Shown here: in pieces, positions 50,227 through 58,798 of the stretch | Numbering within the stretch: position 1 is the stretch's first letter | Layout of the letters: each line of letters starts with the position of its first letter | From: RUG100 sp034927505 | GTDB lineage: Bacteria; Bacillota; Clostridia; Peptostreptococcales; Anaerovoracaceae | Reading direction: 5' to 3' | DNA: 64,000 nucleotides | Assembly: GCA_034927505.1 (NCBI GenBank) | Contig: JAYFPY010000003.1 | Location: 1-64,000, forward strand | Notes under the pieces: generated by a model | What the model was told of the DNA's origin: nothing | The model's input: only the letters and a program-made list of their open reading frames with translations | Database searches by the model: none | Translations under genes and position numbers: made by a program

Positions 50227-52773
50227 ATGAAAGCTTTGAAATTAAAAGACAATTTTTACTGGACCGGGTGTCTTGATCCGGGTCTGAGGGTGTTCGACAT
50301 AATAATGAACACTGAATTTGGAACTACATACAACTCGTATTTGCTGAAGGGCAGCGAAAAGACAGCGATTTTTGAGACTGCAAAGGCAAAATGCATGGAT
50401 GATTATCTGGGGAAGATAAACGAGCTGGCTGAGATCAAAGATATCGACTATCTGGTAGTCGATCATACGGAACCGGATCACGCCGGATCTGCTATGGAGA
50501 TCATCAGGCAGAACCCGGGGATCAAACTGGTGGGAACTGCTACTGCGCTGAGATTCATGAAGGAAATAACCAATATGGATTTCACTCCGGTGATAGTAAA
50601 AGAAGGAGATACGCTCAGTCTGGGAGACAAGACTCTTAGATTCATAGCTGCGCCGAACCTTCACTGGCCGGATGCCATGTACACATATATTGAAGAAGAC
50701 AAGACTCTGATAACATGCGATTCATTCGGATGCCACTACAGCCTTGATGATGTGCTCATCAGCAAGCTGAAGGACAGAGAAGGATATGACCGCGCGCTGA
50801 GATATTACTTTGACAACATTATGGGGCCGTTCAAGCCGTACGTGCTGAAGGCCATCGAAAAGATAAAGGATCTGGATATAGACATGATCTGCCCGGGACA
50901 CGGACCGGTACTGGACAAAGAACCGTGGAGGATCGTAAACACTTATAAGGAGTGGTCGACAGAAGTCAATCCGAACAAAAAGAAGACTGTTGTCATGCCG
51001 TACGTTGCGGCTTATGGGTACACTAAGGAGCTGGCCGACAAGATCAGCGAGGGTATCCGGGAAGCCGGCGATATCGACGTGAAAGCTTATGACATGGTCG
51101 ATGCGGATCAGGCGGAAGTGCTGGGAGAAATGTACTGGGCAGACGGACTGCTCTTCGGCACTCCTACTATAGTCGGCGAAGCGCTGAAACCTATCTGGGA
51201 TTTGACGACTTCTATTTTTGCAGGGACCCACGGCGGAAAGATAGCCGCTGCCTTCGGTTCATACGGCTGGAGCGGTGAGGGCGTTCCGCATATTATGGAA
51301 AGACTCAAACAGCTGCGTATGAAGTGCTACGGAGACGGACTGAGAGTACAATTCAAACCATCGGAGGCACAGTTGGAAGAAGCTTTTGAATTCGGATACG
51401 GATTTGGAATATCGGTGCTCAAAGGTGAAGTCGCTACAAAAGAAGAGACTTTCGTAGGCAAGAGATACTGGAAGTGTCTGGTCTGCGGCGAAGTGATAGA
51501 GAGCCCTACTGTACCGGAAAGCTGTCCGGTCTGCGGTGTTGGACCTGAACAGTTTGTTCAGATACAGGTCGATGAAGTTACATTTGTATCTCAGGAGCCG
51601 GACACGTTCCTGATCATTGGAGGCGGGGTTGCCGGACTTTCAGCTGCGGAAGAGATCCGAAAGAGAAACAAGATGGCGAAGATCGAGATCATTTCAAATG
51701 AAGATGTTTTCTGCTACAACAGACCGATGTTGACAAAGGGAATACTGTCTGAGTTCGATGCACTGAATTTCTTTACAAAGCAGGCTGATTGGTATGAAGA
51801 AAATAATATCAAATATACTCTTGGACAGGGCGTTGCAAAAATAGATAAGGCGGGCCGAAAGGTCACTCTGGACGATGGTACTGAAAAACCATATGACAAA
51901 CTGATATATGCAACAGGTGCGGAATGCAATGTGCCGCCGATACCGGGCAGGGATAATAAGAACGTATTTGTTGTAAGAAAGCTGGCTGATGCAAACAAGA
52001 TCCGTGAAAAGCTGGATGATGTCAAAACGGTAGCCATCATCGGCGGCGGAGTCCTGGGTCTGGAAGCTGCATGGGAATTTGCCAGAGCCGGGAAGAAGGT
52101 AACGGTAATAGAACGTTCGCCGGGGATAATGAAGAATCAGCTGGATGCTAAAGGTTCGGTCCTCCTGAAGGAAGCCGCCGAGAAATCCGGGATCGATGTG
52201 ATCGTCAATGCAGAGATGGATGGGATCGAGGCAGATGGCGTAAAGCTGGCAGACCGTAAGGTGCCGGGGGATATCGTCATCATTTCGGCAGGAAACAAAA
52301 CAAATGCTGCGCTGGGTCTTGATGCGGGATTGTCCGGAGAAAAATCCGGAGGTCGATGGATCGATGTGGATCTGACCATGAAGACAAGCGACGATAATAT
52401 ATATGCTGCCGGGGATGTTGCCGCAGTTGACGGAAAGAGCGTGGGAATTTGGAACCAGGCTCTGGAAATGGGCAAGACAGCAGGCATAAATGCAGTCGGC
52501 GATGAAGCTGAATACAAACCGGTGACGCCTTCCAACTCTTTTGAAGGGTTTGGAATAGAACTGTTTGCAATAGGCGACAACGGCAAGAACGACAAACTCC
52601 ATTATAAGGAGATCGAATTGTCAGAGCCGTCAAAGGGCATATACAAAAAAATGTACTTTGTCAACAATAGGTTTGCAGGCGGCATACTGATCGGTGCTTC
52701 AGATCTGTCACCAAAGATGCTCAAAGCATATCAGCAGAGAATGCAGATGAAGGACGCGATAGCTATACTGTAG
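50227..52773 (+). CDS. Flavodiiron protein - rubredoxin - NADH:rubredoxin oxidoreductase fusion
   Basis: 848 aa with three modules. Residues 1-250 form a metallo-beta-lactamase diiron domain (ligand set HTEPDH, NLHWPDA, CDSFGCHY, CPGHGPV). Residues 255-400 are a flavodoxin (YVAAYGYTKELADKI; GTPTIVGEALKPIWD). Residues 413-448 are rubredoxin (WKCLVCGEVIESP...CPVCGVG). Residues 460-848 form an FAD/NAD oxidoreductase (IIGGGVAGLSAAEEIR; IIGGGVLGLEAAWEF; IYAAGDVAA). This is the class F arrangement, a self-contained NADH-driven reductase of O2 and/or H2O2 in cytoplasm. All metal ligands are present. Monocistronic, with a terminator downstream. Confidence 0.93.
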   Translation: MKALKLKDNFYWTGCLDPGLRVFDIIMNTEFGTTYNSYLLKGSEKTAIFETAKAKCMDDYLGKINELAEIKDIDYLVVDHTEPDHAGSAMEIIRQNPGIKLVGTATALRFMKEITNMDFTPVIVKEGDTLSLGDKTLRFIAAPNLHWPDAMYTYIEEDKTLITCDSFGCHYSLDDVLISKLKDREGYDRALRYYFDNIMGPFKPYVLKAIEKIKDLDIDMICPGHGPVLDKEPWRIVNTYKEWSTEVNPNKKKTVVMPYVAAYGYTKELADKISEGIREAGDIDVKAYDMVDADQAEVLGEMYWADGLLFGTPTIVGEALKPIWDLTTSIFAGTHGGKIAAAFGSYGWSGEGVPHIMERLKQLRMKCYGDGLRVQFKPSEAQLEEAFEFGYGFGISVLKGEVATKEETFVGKRYWKCLVCGEVIESPTVPESCPVCGVGPEQFVQIQVDEVTFVSQEPDTFLIIGGGVAGLSAAEEIRKRNKMAKIEIISNEDVFCYNRPMLTKGILSEFDALNFFTKQADWYEENNIKYTLGQGVAKIDKAGRKVTLDDGTEKPYDKLIYATGAECNVPPIPGRDNKNVFVVRKLADANKIREKLDDVKTVAIIGGGVLGLEAAWEFARAGKKVTVIERSPGIMKNQLDAKGSVLLKEAAEKSGIDVIVNAEMDGIEADGVKLADRKVPGDIVIISAGNKTNAALGLDAGLSGEKSGGRWIDVDLTMKTSDDNIYAAGDVAAVDGKSVGIWNQALEMGKTAGINAVGDEAEYKPVTPSNSFEGFGIELFAIGDNGKNDKLHYKEIELSEPSKGIYKKMYFVNNRFAGGILIGASDLSPKMLKAYQQRMQMKDAIAIL

Positions 52774-52882
52774 CGTGACCGGATCGATCGAGTGATCGCA
52801 GATTTACCTGCATGCATGCAGCTGCAATGATAATTTGGCAGCACGCCAGAAAGATACAGTTGAATAATTTGATCAAATGTGG

Positions 52883-52910
52883 CTCCCCGGGTCGATCCCG
52901 GGGAGTTTTT
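52883..52910 (+). terminator. Intrinsic terminator after the flavodiiron fusion
   Basis: The CTCCCCGGG / CCCGGGGAG 9-bp GC stem, loop of 5, is followed by TTTTT. The rest of 52911-53130 shows no gene. Confidence 0.9.
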
Positions 52911-53133
52911 ATATTGGTGCCCGGTGCCGGCGGACCGGCATTATCGGTTGCACGACTCTTGGTTGCACATATTCCCGGGAGACAGAACAGTTTGTGGCTT
53001 TTTGCCGAAAACGGTGGAGAAAGGCACAGGAATATTTTTCCTTTAAAAAGACACAAACTGATAGTGCATTTTTTGAAAGTCCTATACATTCTTATACATT
53101 TTGATTTGGTGATTCGAAGATGTGAGGTAAAGG

Positions 53134-53162
53134 TTGACAATAGTTGCACATTAATGTAAGAT
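53134..53162 (+). promoter_or_regulatory. Promoter upstream of the broken small gene and G5/NlpC gene
   Basis: TTGACA (53134-53139), a 17-bp spacer and TAAGAT (53157-53162). Confidence 0.55.
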
Positions 53163-53202
53163 ATTGGAATAATATACAAAATATGATTTGAAAGGATATA
53201 TT

Positions 53203-53396
53203 ATGAATAACGGAAGACGGAGGTTGAAAGCGCTGATGGAGGATAACAAACGTGTTTTAGAAATGTACAGAGAAGAACTGTGGGGCATGCCGAAGGGATC
53301 ATGCAGGGCATAAATCTGATCACGACTTACGATGACGCCAAAGGCGGTCTTGACGGCAAAATCATCACTGCGGCCATCGAAGGGTATCTGATATGA
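53203..53396 (+). pseudogene. Small gene split by a one-base frameshift
   Basis: AAAGGATATATT leads into an ATG at 53203. The first frame reads MNNGRRRLKALMEDNKRVLE and on to WGMPKG, then stops at 53311-53313. A second frame beginning within GGGATCATGCAG continues smoothly as GINLITTYDDAKGGLDGK and ends at 53394-53396. Adding one G near 53290 would join them into one protein of about 64 aa. It is either a recent frameshift or a sequencing error. I recognise no family. The 53397-53574 stretch after it shows no gene. Confidence 0.5.
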
Positions 53397-53574
53397 CAGA
53401 GGGCTGATGAAAATGTGAAGGACTTGAAGACTGCGCGAAGATGCGGAGGAGTTGCTGTGAAACCCATTGACGCAGGCCGGCAGGACGAATAGGATGGTTT
53501 TGCAGGGCAGCCTGCAGGGACGATCGAAAAGACCGGAGGAAAACCGGAGAAAACAGGAATGAAAGGAAGAAACG

Positions 53575-54489
53575 ATGAAAAAGAAATTGATCATGGCAGT
53601 ATGCGGTGTCAGCATATCGGTGCTGACAGCTTTTACCGCGACGGGAGAGAGTTTTGCCTTTGACCGGGTGCAGAACTGGGATGTGAAAGCCAACGGCAGG
53701 ACGGTAGCGACAGTGCAGACCGAGGCGGAAGGCTGGCAGGTACTGAATGAGCTGAAAGCGGACTATTACAATACAGGCGAGGAACAGGTAAAGGCTGAGA
53801 CTGACCAGCTGGTCACGGTGGAAGCGACCGATAAAGATGTGATGACGCAGACAGTCGATCAGTCGGTAGATAATATCGAAAAAACAGAAAGCATAACATT
53901 CACCGACAAAGAAATCAAAGAAGGCGAGGAAGCGATCCCTTACGGGACATCTGTAGAAACCACAGATGAAATGTACAGAGGCGAAACCAAAGTCATCCAG
54001 AAGGGTGTCGACGGATCCAAACACGTTATTAAGGAAGTAACTGAAACTAACGGGAAGACCGCTGAAGAAAAGATCATAAGTTCAGATGTTACAACGGCGC
54101 CGACTGAAAAAATCGTTTTGAAAGGTACTAAAGACCCGCTCGAAAAGACCAGACAGGAAATCGTTGAATATGCCGAGAAATTCATCGGAACTGAATATGT
54201 ATGGGGAGGAGAGTCGCTGACAGATGGAATAGACTGCAGCGGATTCACTATGCAGGTATTTTCGGAATTCGGATACAGCCTGCCTCACTATTCTCAGGCA
54301 CAGGCCGACTGCGGCAGCAAAGTCGACTCTCTCGAAGAAGCGAAAGCCGGAGATATCATAATATATGAAGGGCATGTGGCGATATATCGCGGGGACGGAA
54401 CTATAATCCACGCGACTCCGCCGCAGGTGACATCGGGCACGCCGGCGGACTATTCGGAGATACTGGCAATAAGACGCATAGCGGAGTAA
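53575..54489 (+). CDS. Secreted G5-domain NlpC/P60 peptidoglycan hydrolase
   Basis: 304 aa with a signal peptide (about 1-28). Residues 30-100 form a short domain (WDVKANGRTVATVQTEAEGWQVLNELKADYYN) shared with the partial gene at the end of the window. A G5 domain at about 103-184 (IPYGTSVETTDEMYRGETKVIQKGVDGSKHVIKEVTETNGK) probably binds wall glycans. The NlpC/P60 domain is at about 190-304, with the Cys in IDCSGF (near 222), His in GHVAIYRG and His in IIHATPP. It cuts peptidoglycan peptides. AAGGAAGAAACG precedes the ATG. Confidence 0.88.
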   Translation: MKKKLIMAVCGVSISVLTAFTATGESFAFDRVQNWDVKANGRTVATVQTEAEGWQVLNELKADYYNTGEEQVKAETDQLVTVEATDKDVMTQTVDQSVDNIEKTESITFTDKEIKEGEEAIPYGTSVETTDEMYRGETKVIQKGVDGSKHVIKEVTETNGKTAEEKIISSDVTTAPTEKIVLKGTKDPLEKTRQEIVEYAEKFIGTEYVWGGESLTDGIDCSGFTMQVFSEFGYSLPHYSQAQADCGSKVDSLEEAKAGDIIIYEGHVAIYRGDGTIIHATPPQVTSGTPADYSEILAIRRIAE

Positions 54490-54525
54490 ACCGCAAGAAA
54501 ATACATATAATTAGCAAAAAGATAG

Positions 54526-54554
54526 TTGATTTAGTTTACTTCATCAAGTAAACT
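54526..54554 (+). promoter_or_regulatory. Promoter of the aldehyde ferredoxin oxidoreductase operon
   Basis: TTGATT (54526-54531), a 17-bp spacer, then TAAACT (54549-54554). The spacer and -10 contain an AGTTTACTT-N4-AAGTAAACT inverted repeat that could bind a regulator. Confidence 0.6.
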
Positions 54555-54560
54555 ACCCAT

Positions 54561-54640
54561 AGTGACTCCGATTTCCTTACGACACTCGATTTGCCGAAGG
54601 AAACGCCAGGTTTCCGGAGCGATCCGGGGGCCCGCCAACT
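54561..54640 (+). ncRNA. Structured leader of the AOR operon, class not assigned
   Basis: The 80 nt from the expected RNA start contain several pairable segments: CTCCG with CGGAG, TCCTT with AAGGA, GGAAAC with GTTTCC, and CCGG-N6-CCGG. They end in GGGCCCGCCAACTGCAAAGGA and a terminator. This is the layout of a transcription-attenuating riboswitch before a tungsten/molybdenum enzyme operon. It lacks the tetraloop receptor seen in the leaders at 19360 and 23165; similarity to them is weak and confined to the last bases. It could be a compact tungsten-cofactor variant (inference). Confidence 0.45.
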
Positions 54641-54674
54641 GCAAAGGAGACCAGGTGGTCGTCTTTGCTTTTTT
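54641..54674 (+). terminator. Attenuator in the AOR leader
   Basis: The GCAAAG / CTTTGC outer stem and GACC / GGTC inner stem are followed by TTTTTT. It sits 160 bp before the first gene, so it regulates this operon rather than ending the previous one. Confidence 0.75.
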
Positions 54675-54832
54675 GTTTAGACGATTATGGCTGTCAGAAA
54701 GGGCGATCGTTGGACAGCATCGATTGCAGGGAAAGACAGAAAGATGTAATAAAAGTAATATAAAGAAGTAGCAGAAAGGAGCGTGTGAGATGTTTCTCCG
54801 GAAGATGGGGAGATGTTTAACAGGTGGTAGAA

Positions 54833-55222
54833 ATGAAGAGACTGAAGTTCAACAAGATCAACTGTATAGGCTGTCAGTTGTGTGCTCAGGTTTGCTCGGC
54901 TTACAAGGAGGGAGAATATGTTCCGTCCAAAGCGCGTATAGCTGTCGAGACTTACTATGAGGAAGGTGCATTGAAGTACAAAGATGATTTTTGCATTTTG
55001 TGCGGAATGTGCATGAAGGCCTGTCCATTTGAGGCAATCAGCATGGACAAAGGATACATCCAGGTGGACAAAGAAAAGTGCAAAGGCTGCGGGCTCTGCG
55101 CAAAGAAATGTCCGAAACACGTTGTACAGATCAGAGACAAGATGGCGTATATCTGCGACACATGCGAGGGAGATCCGAACTGTGTCAAGACATGTCCTCA
55201 CGGCGCTCTGACATTTGAATAG
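54833..55222 (+). CDS. Polyferredoxin subunit of aldehyde ferredoxin oxidoreductase
   Basis: 129 aa from the ATG at 54833 behind AGGTGG. Four Cys groups, CIGCQLCAQVC, CILCGMCMKACP, CKGCGLCAKKCP and CDTCEGDPNCVKTCP, bind up to four [4Fe-4S] clusters, as in AorA/HydN-type electron-transfer subunits. It passes electrons from the tungsten enzyme encoded 12 bp downstream to ferredoxin or another acceptor. Confidence 0.9.
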   Translation: MKRLKFNKINCIGCQLCAQVCSAYKEGEYVPSKARIAVETYYEEGALKYKDDFCILCGMCMKACPFEAISMDKGYIQVDKEKCKGCGLCAKKCPKHVVQIRDKMAYICDTCEGDPNCVKTCPHGALTFE

Positions 55223-55234
55223 GAGGTGGCTGAA

Positions 55235-57001
55235 ATGACAATGCTGGGATATCAGAACAATGTGCTGCGTATAAACTGCGCCAAACAGGAAACTAAGACT
55301 GAGCCGCTGAATATGACTTTTGCGGAAAAATATGTGGGATCCAAGGGTCTTGCAATAAGATATATGTATGAAGATATGGAACCGGGAATAGATCCTCTGG
55401 GACCTGACAACAATCTGTACCTTACGACCGGACCGATGACCGGAACACCTATACCGTGCTCCGGAAAGCTGTCGGTAGCAGCTAAATCACCGGCTACCGG
55501 TACTATGAACGACTGCTCCATAGGCGGACACGTAGGCATCAGGATCAAGTTTGCCGGATACGATATGATCGTATTTGAAGGTCAGCTGGAGAAACCGGGA
55601 TACATAGTAATAGAAAATGACAAGATCACATTCCATGATGCATCGCACCTTTGGGGAAAAGGTTCTCACGAGGCCGAAGGCATCCTGGCGAAGGAATACG
55701 GGATCGACTACAGCATAATGTCCATTGGACCTGCCGGGGAAAAACTGTCGAATATGGCCTGCATCAACTGCGACTATTACAGACAGGCAGGCAGAGGCGG
55801 CATCGGCGCCGTAATGGGCAGCAAGAAAATCAAGGCAATATTGATAAAGGGTACCGGCGGCGTCAAAGTGCCGGATATCAAAAAGTGCACTGACCGTATA
55901 CTGGAGATACTCCATGATGACGTAATGTCCGAAGACAACTCGTTTGTATTCGACGATGGTACTACTGCATTCCTGGAGGCCTGCAACGATGGAGGCATCA
56001 TGCCGTACAAGAATTTCCAGGATACGACTGACGAAAACTGGACAAAGTACAACGGAGATGTCCTGAAGGAATACAGAAAAGGCAAGAGAGGCTGCGGAAG
56101 CTGCGGTCTGGGATGCGGAAACTTCCTTCAGATAGGCGATGCCGTGTGCGAAGGACCTGAATATGAAAGTATTTCAGTTGCCGGACCTCAGGCCTGCATC
56201 ACGGATCCTGAACACATTGTAAAATTCAATCAGATGTGCGACGATCTGGGAGTAGATACTATCAGTACAGGCGACACTATCGTATGGGCTATGGAAATGA
56301 CTGAAAAAGGGATCCACGATTTCGGAGTTACTTTCGGTGACAAAGAAGGAATGTTGAAGATCCTGGAAGACTTGGCTTACAGACGCGGCGAAGGCGGCGA
56401 GTTGACTGACGGCGTCAAGATTGCATCAGAAAAATTCGGCGGTACAGAATTCGCAATGCACTGCAAGGGATTGGAATATCCTCAGTATGAACCGCGCGGT
56501 TCATGGGGAATGGCAATGTCATATGCAGTATCCGACAGAGGCGCATGCCACATGAGAGCATATGCACCTAACGAGGAAGTATTCGAAGCATCGATCCCTC
56601 CATACACATCTAAGGGAAAAGGTCAGATCGTTTATGATCTGGGCGAGTTCAATGCAATCAAATTCTCATGCTGTCTCTGTGACCTGTGGGGCACAGTAAG
56701 CTATGAGATCATGTCGGAGCTTCTGACACTGATAACGGGCAAAGAATGGACAGTTGAAGATATGAGTGTGATTGGAAGACGAGTTCTCAATATCGGACGA
56801 GCTTTCAACCAGAGAGAAGGATTCACGAGAAAAGACGACACTATGCCTAAGAGGCTGTCGACTGATCCGCTGAAACACGGACCGGCTGCAGGACAGACTA
56901 TACCGCCTGAAGCTCTCCAGGATATGCTGAGCCAGTACTATGAAATAATGGGATGGGACGAAAACGGATGTCTGCCTCAGGAATTGCTTGACACGCTCTA
57001 G
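55235..57001 (+). CDS. aor: Aldehyde ferredoxin oxidoreductase (tungsten-type AOR)
   Basis: 588 aa from the ATG at 55235 with AGGAGG 8 bases upstream; a GTG at 55226 lies in the ribosome site. N-terminal AOR domain (KYVGSKGLAIRYMYEDMEPGIDPLGPDNNLYLTTGPMTGTPIPCSGK), pterin loops GRGGIGAVMGSKKIKAI, the [4Fe-4S] ligands CGSCGLGC plus a later Cys in FSCCLCDLW. It oxidises aldehydes to acids with ferredoxin as acceptor, or reduces acids; family members use a tungsten bis-pterin. No selenocysteine codon is required. Middle gene of a three-gene operon with the polyferredoxin and MoaD-like genes. Confidence 0.93.
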   Translation: MTMLGYQNNVLRINCAKQETKTEPLNMTFAEKYVGSKGLAIRYMYEDMEPGIDPLGPDNNLYLTTGPMTGTPIPCSGKLSVAAKSPATGTMNDCSIGGHVGIRIKFAGYDMIVFEGQLEKPGYIVIENDKITFHDASHLWGKGSHEAEGILAKEYGIDYSIMSIGPAGEKLSNMACINCDYYRQAGRGGIGAVMGSKKIKAILIKGTGGVKVPDIKKCTDRILEILHDDVMSEDNSFVFDDGTTAFLEACNDGGIMPYKNFQDTTDENWTKYNGDVLKEYRKGKRGCGSCGLGCGNFLQIGDAVCEGPEYESISVAGPQACITDPEHIVKFNQMCDDLGVDTISTGDTIVWAMEMTEKGIHDFGVTFGDKEGMLKILEDLAYRRGEGGELTDGVKIASEKFGGTEFAMHCKGLEYPQYEPRGSWGMAMSYAVSDRGACHMRAYAPNEEVFEASIPPYTSKGKGQIVYDLGEFNAIKFSCCLCDLWGTVSYEIMSELLTLITGKEWTVEDMSVIGRRVLNIGRAFNQREGFTRKDDTMPKRLSTDPLKHGPAAGQTIPPEALQDMLSQYYEIMGWDENGCLPQELLDTL

Positions 57002-57040
57002 TCTGATATTATATAAATATAATATTGGAGGAGATCAACA

Positions 57041-57280
57041 ATGGAAATTACAATAACCATGAGAGGCACGCTGAAAAAGTATATGCCGGGAGAAAAGGAA
57101 CGGGTAGTGGAGGTTCCGGACAACTGCACATGTGATGAAGCACTGCAGGCGATCGGGATGAACTACCGGGAGATCCCAAAGTTTGGTTTTGTGGTGAGAA
57201 ACGGCAAACGCTGCATGATCCACGACCGGCTGGAACCCGGAGATGAACTGAAAGCTTGGTCCTCCGTAGCAGGAGGATGA
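57041..57280 (+). CDS. MoaD/ThiS-like sulfur carrier protein
   Basis: 79 aa, beta-grasp pattern, ending in SSVAGG; the C-terminal Gly-Gly is the site of adenylation and thiocarboxylation. It probably supplies sulfur for the pterin dithiolene of the AOR encoded just upstream. MoaD-like genes next to AOR genes are common. TTGGAGGAGATCAACA precedes the ATG. Confidence 0.88.
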   Translation: MEITITMRGTLKKYMPGEKERVVEVPDNCTCDEALQAIGMNYREIPKFGFVVRNGKRCMIHDRLEPGDELKAWSSVAGG

Positions 57281-57305
57281 ACTTCCTTATATTACATCTT
57301 AATAG

Positions 57306-57340
57306 AAAACCGCAGATCGTTTATCGAGTCTGCGGTTTTT
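57306..57340. terminator. Bidirectional terminator
   Basis: The AAAACCGCAGA / TCTGCGGTTTT stem with a 12-nt loop and T run serves the AOR operon and the converging MATE gene. Confidence 0.85.
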
Positions 57341-57366
57341 GCTTTTGATATGACGCTCATTGTTTT

Positions 57367-58704
57367 TTACTTTAAGGAGTAGTGATATTTGCCTTTGTAT
57401 TTCCTGAAGATGAATACTGCCATGACTGCAGTTACTGCTTCGGCGGCAAAAGGCGCCAGCCAGAGACCATCGATCCCAAACAGAGCGGACAGCAGGAAAG
57501 CGAACGCTATGACTGCTATCAATGTTCTTGAAAGAGATATCAGTGCGGATATCTGTCCATTTCCGTAAGCGGTAAAAAATCCGCTGGAGAAAATGGTCAG
57601 CCCCACCAGTATGAATACCGGCGACAGGATCCGCATACCGTGCACGGACAGTTCGTAGACTTCCGAACCCGGGTCATCGAAAATAGAAACGAGGGCGGGA
57701 GCGCCGAACCAGCAGAGCAGAGTCAGAGCAACTGACGAAACGATTATAAAATTCCTTGAATACTTGATGAAAGTATTTATTTTTTTGTAGTCCTTGGCTC
57801 CGTAGTAATAGCTTATCAAAGGTGCAAGGCCTGTTATATATCCGATGTGCAGGGATATGAAACAGTAATGGATGCTCAGCACCACACTTAATGCGGCGAC
57901 TCCGGGCGGACCCGCCAGGCGGAGCATTATCATATTGAAAAAGAATGTCATGATCCCGTCGCTGGCTTCGGAAACCAGTTCGCTGCTGCCGTTGACCATT
58001 GAATGTCCTATGTAATGCCAGTCCGGTTTTTTTGAACCGGCGAATTTCAGCTTGGATTTTCCGGATATAAAATAGATGAATCCGATCACTGCGGACATCC
58101 ACATGCCGACAACTGTACCGAGAGCCGCGCCCTCGATGCCCCATCCGAATTTCCCCATCAGGATCCATGCAGTGATGATGTGGACAGCGCCGCTGAAAAG
58201 ATATAGAAACAGTGTAAATGTAGGATGTCCGTCGACGCGGATGTAATACTCGAATACTACGCCGGCAAAAGCCGCAGGCGTACACCACACAAGGATCTTC
58301 AGATAGCTGCTGCACAGCGGAGTCAGTTTTCCTGTAGCTCCCAAAAAGCCAACGATGGGATCCATGAAAACGTTGAATAACAGTATCATGATCGCCGAAA
58401 GTATCAACGCTACAATAATGATCTGCGTGAATTTTTCATTGGCTTCACGGAATTTGCGCATGCCCAGCTTCATAGCAACAATGGCAGACGATCCGGCGGC
58501 CAGCATTACCGAAACTCCCCAGACGATGCCCATTACCGGATAAGCTATTGACAAAGTTGCCAGAGCATCATCACCGGCGTAATTGGCCACTAAAATAGCA
58601 TCTATCGTATAATAAAGGCTGAGTACTATCATCATAACGATGGATGGAAATACAAAGCCTGTAAATTTTTTCGGGGAAACCCCGTTTTCAAACATACCTT
58701 CCAT
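57367..58704 (-). CDS. MATE family efflux transporter
   Basis: 445 aa, start at 58704 behind AGAGGAGAAAATTTA; the longer frame crosses the promoter. Twelve hydrophobic helices in two homologous halves of MatE type (PSIVMMIVLSLYYTIDAILVANYAGDDALATLSIAYPVMGI; GSSELVSEASDGIMTFFFNMIMLRLAGPPGVAALSVV). It exports cationic drugs or metabolites using Na+ or H+. It is transcribed from a MerR-type promoter shared divergently with the regulator gene. Confidence 0.92.
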   Translation of the reverse strand: MEGMFENGVSPKKFTGFVFPSIVMMIVLSLYYTIDAILVANYAGDDALATLSIAYPVMGIVWGVSVMLAAGSSAIVAMKLGMRKFREANEKFTQIIIVALILSAIMILLFNVFMDPIVGFLGATGKLTPLCSSYLKILVWCTPAAFAGVVFEYYIRVDGHPTFTLFLYLFSGAVHIITAWILMGKFGWGIEGAALGTVVGMWMSAVIGFIYFISGKSKLKFAGSKKPDWHYIGHSMVNGSSELVSEASDGIMTFFFNMIMLRLAGPPGVAALSVVLSIHYCFISLHIGYITGLAPLISYYYGAKDYKKINTFIKYSRNFIIVSSVALTLLCWFGAPALVSIFDDPGSEVYELSVHGMRILSPVFILVGLTIFSSGFFTAYGNGQISALISLSRTLIAVIAFAFLLSALFGIDGLWLAPFAAEAVTAVMAVFIFRKYKGKYHYSLK

Positions 58705-58727
58705 TAAATTTTCTCCTCTGGTATAAT

Positions 58728-58758
58728 ATATTAAACTATACGGTAACCGTATAGTCAA
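58728..58758 (-). promoter_or_regulatory. MerR-type promoter of the MATE gene with perfect palindrome
   Basis: On the minus strand TTGACT (plus 58753-58758) and TAATAT (plus 58728-58733) are separated by 19 bp, the long spacer typical of MerR-activated promoters. A 21-bp perfect palindrome (10-bp arms ACTATACGGT / ACCGTATAGT around one base, 58735-58755) fills the spacer. Confidence 0.85.
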
Positions 58759-58798
58759 GCGGCCGTCTTGACTGTATGCGTATTGAAGGGAGAGCGAC

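Noticed and set aside
53397..53574. c-di-AMP (ydaO) riboswitch before the G5/NlpC gene
   Set aside because: Such switches often precede wall hydrolases, but none of the conserved segments could be found here.
54555..54675. ZTP or c-di-GMP riboswitch in the AOR leader
   Set aside because: Some GC-rich bits resemble ZTP elements, but the conserved order of motifs was not found, so no class is claimed.
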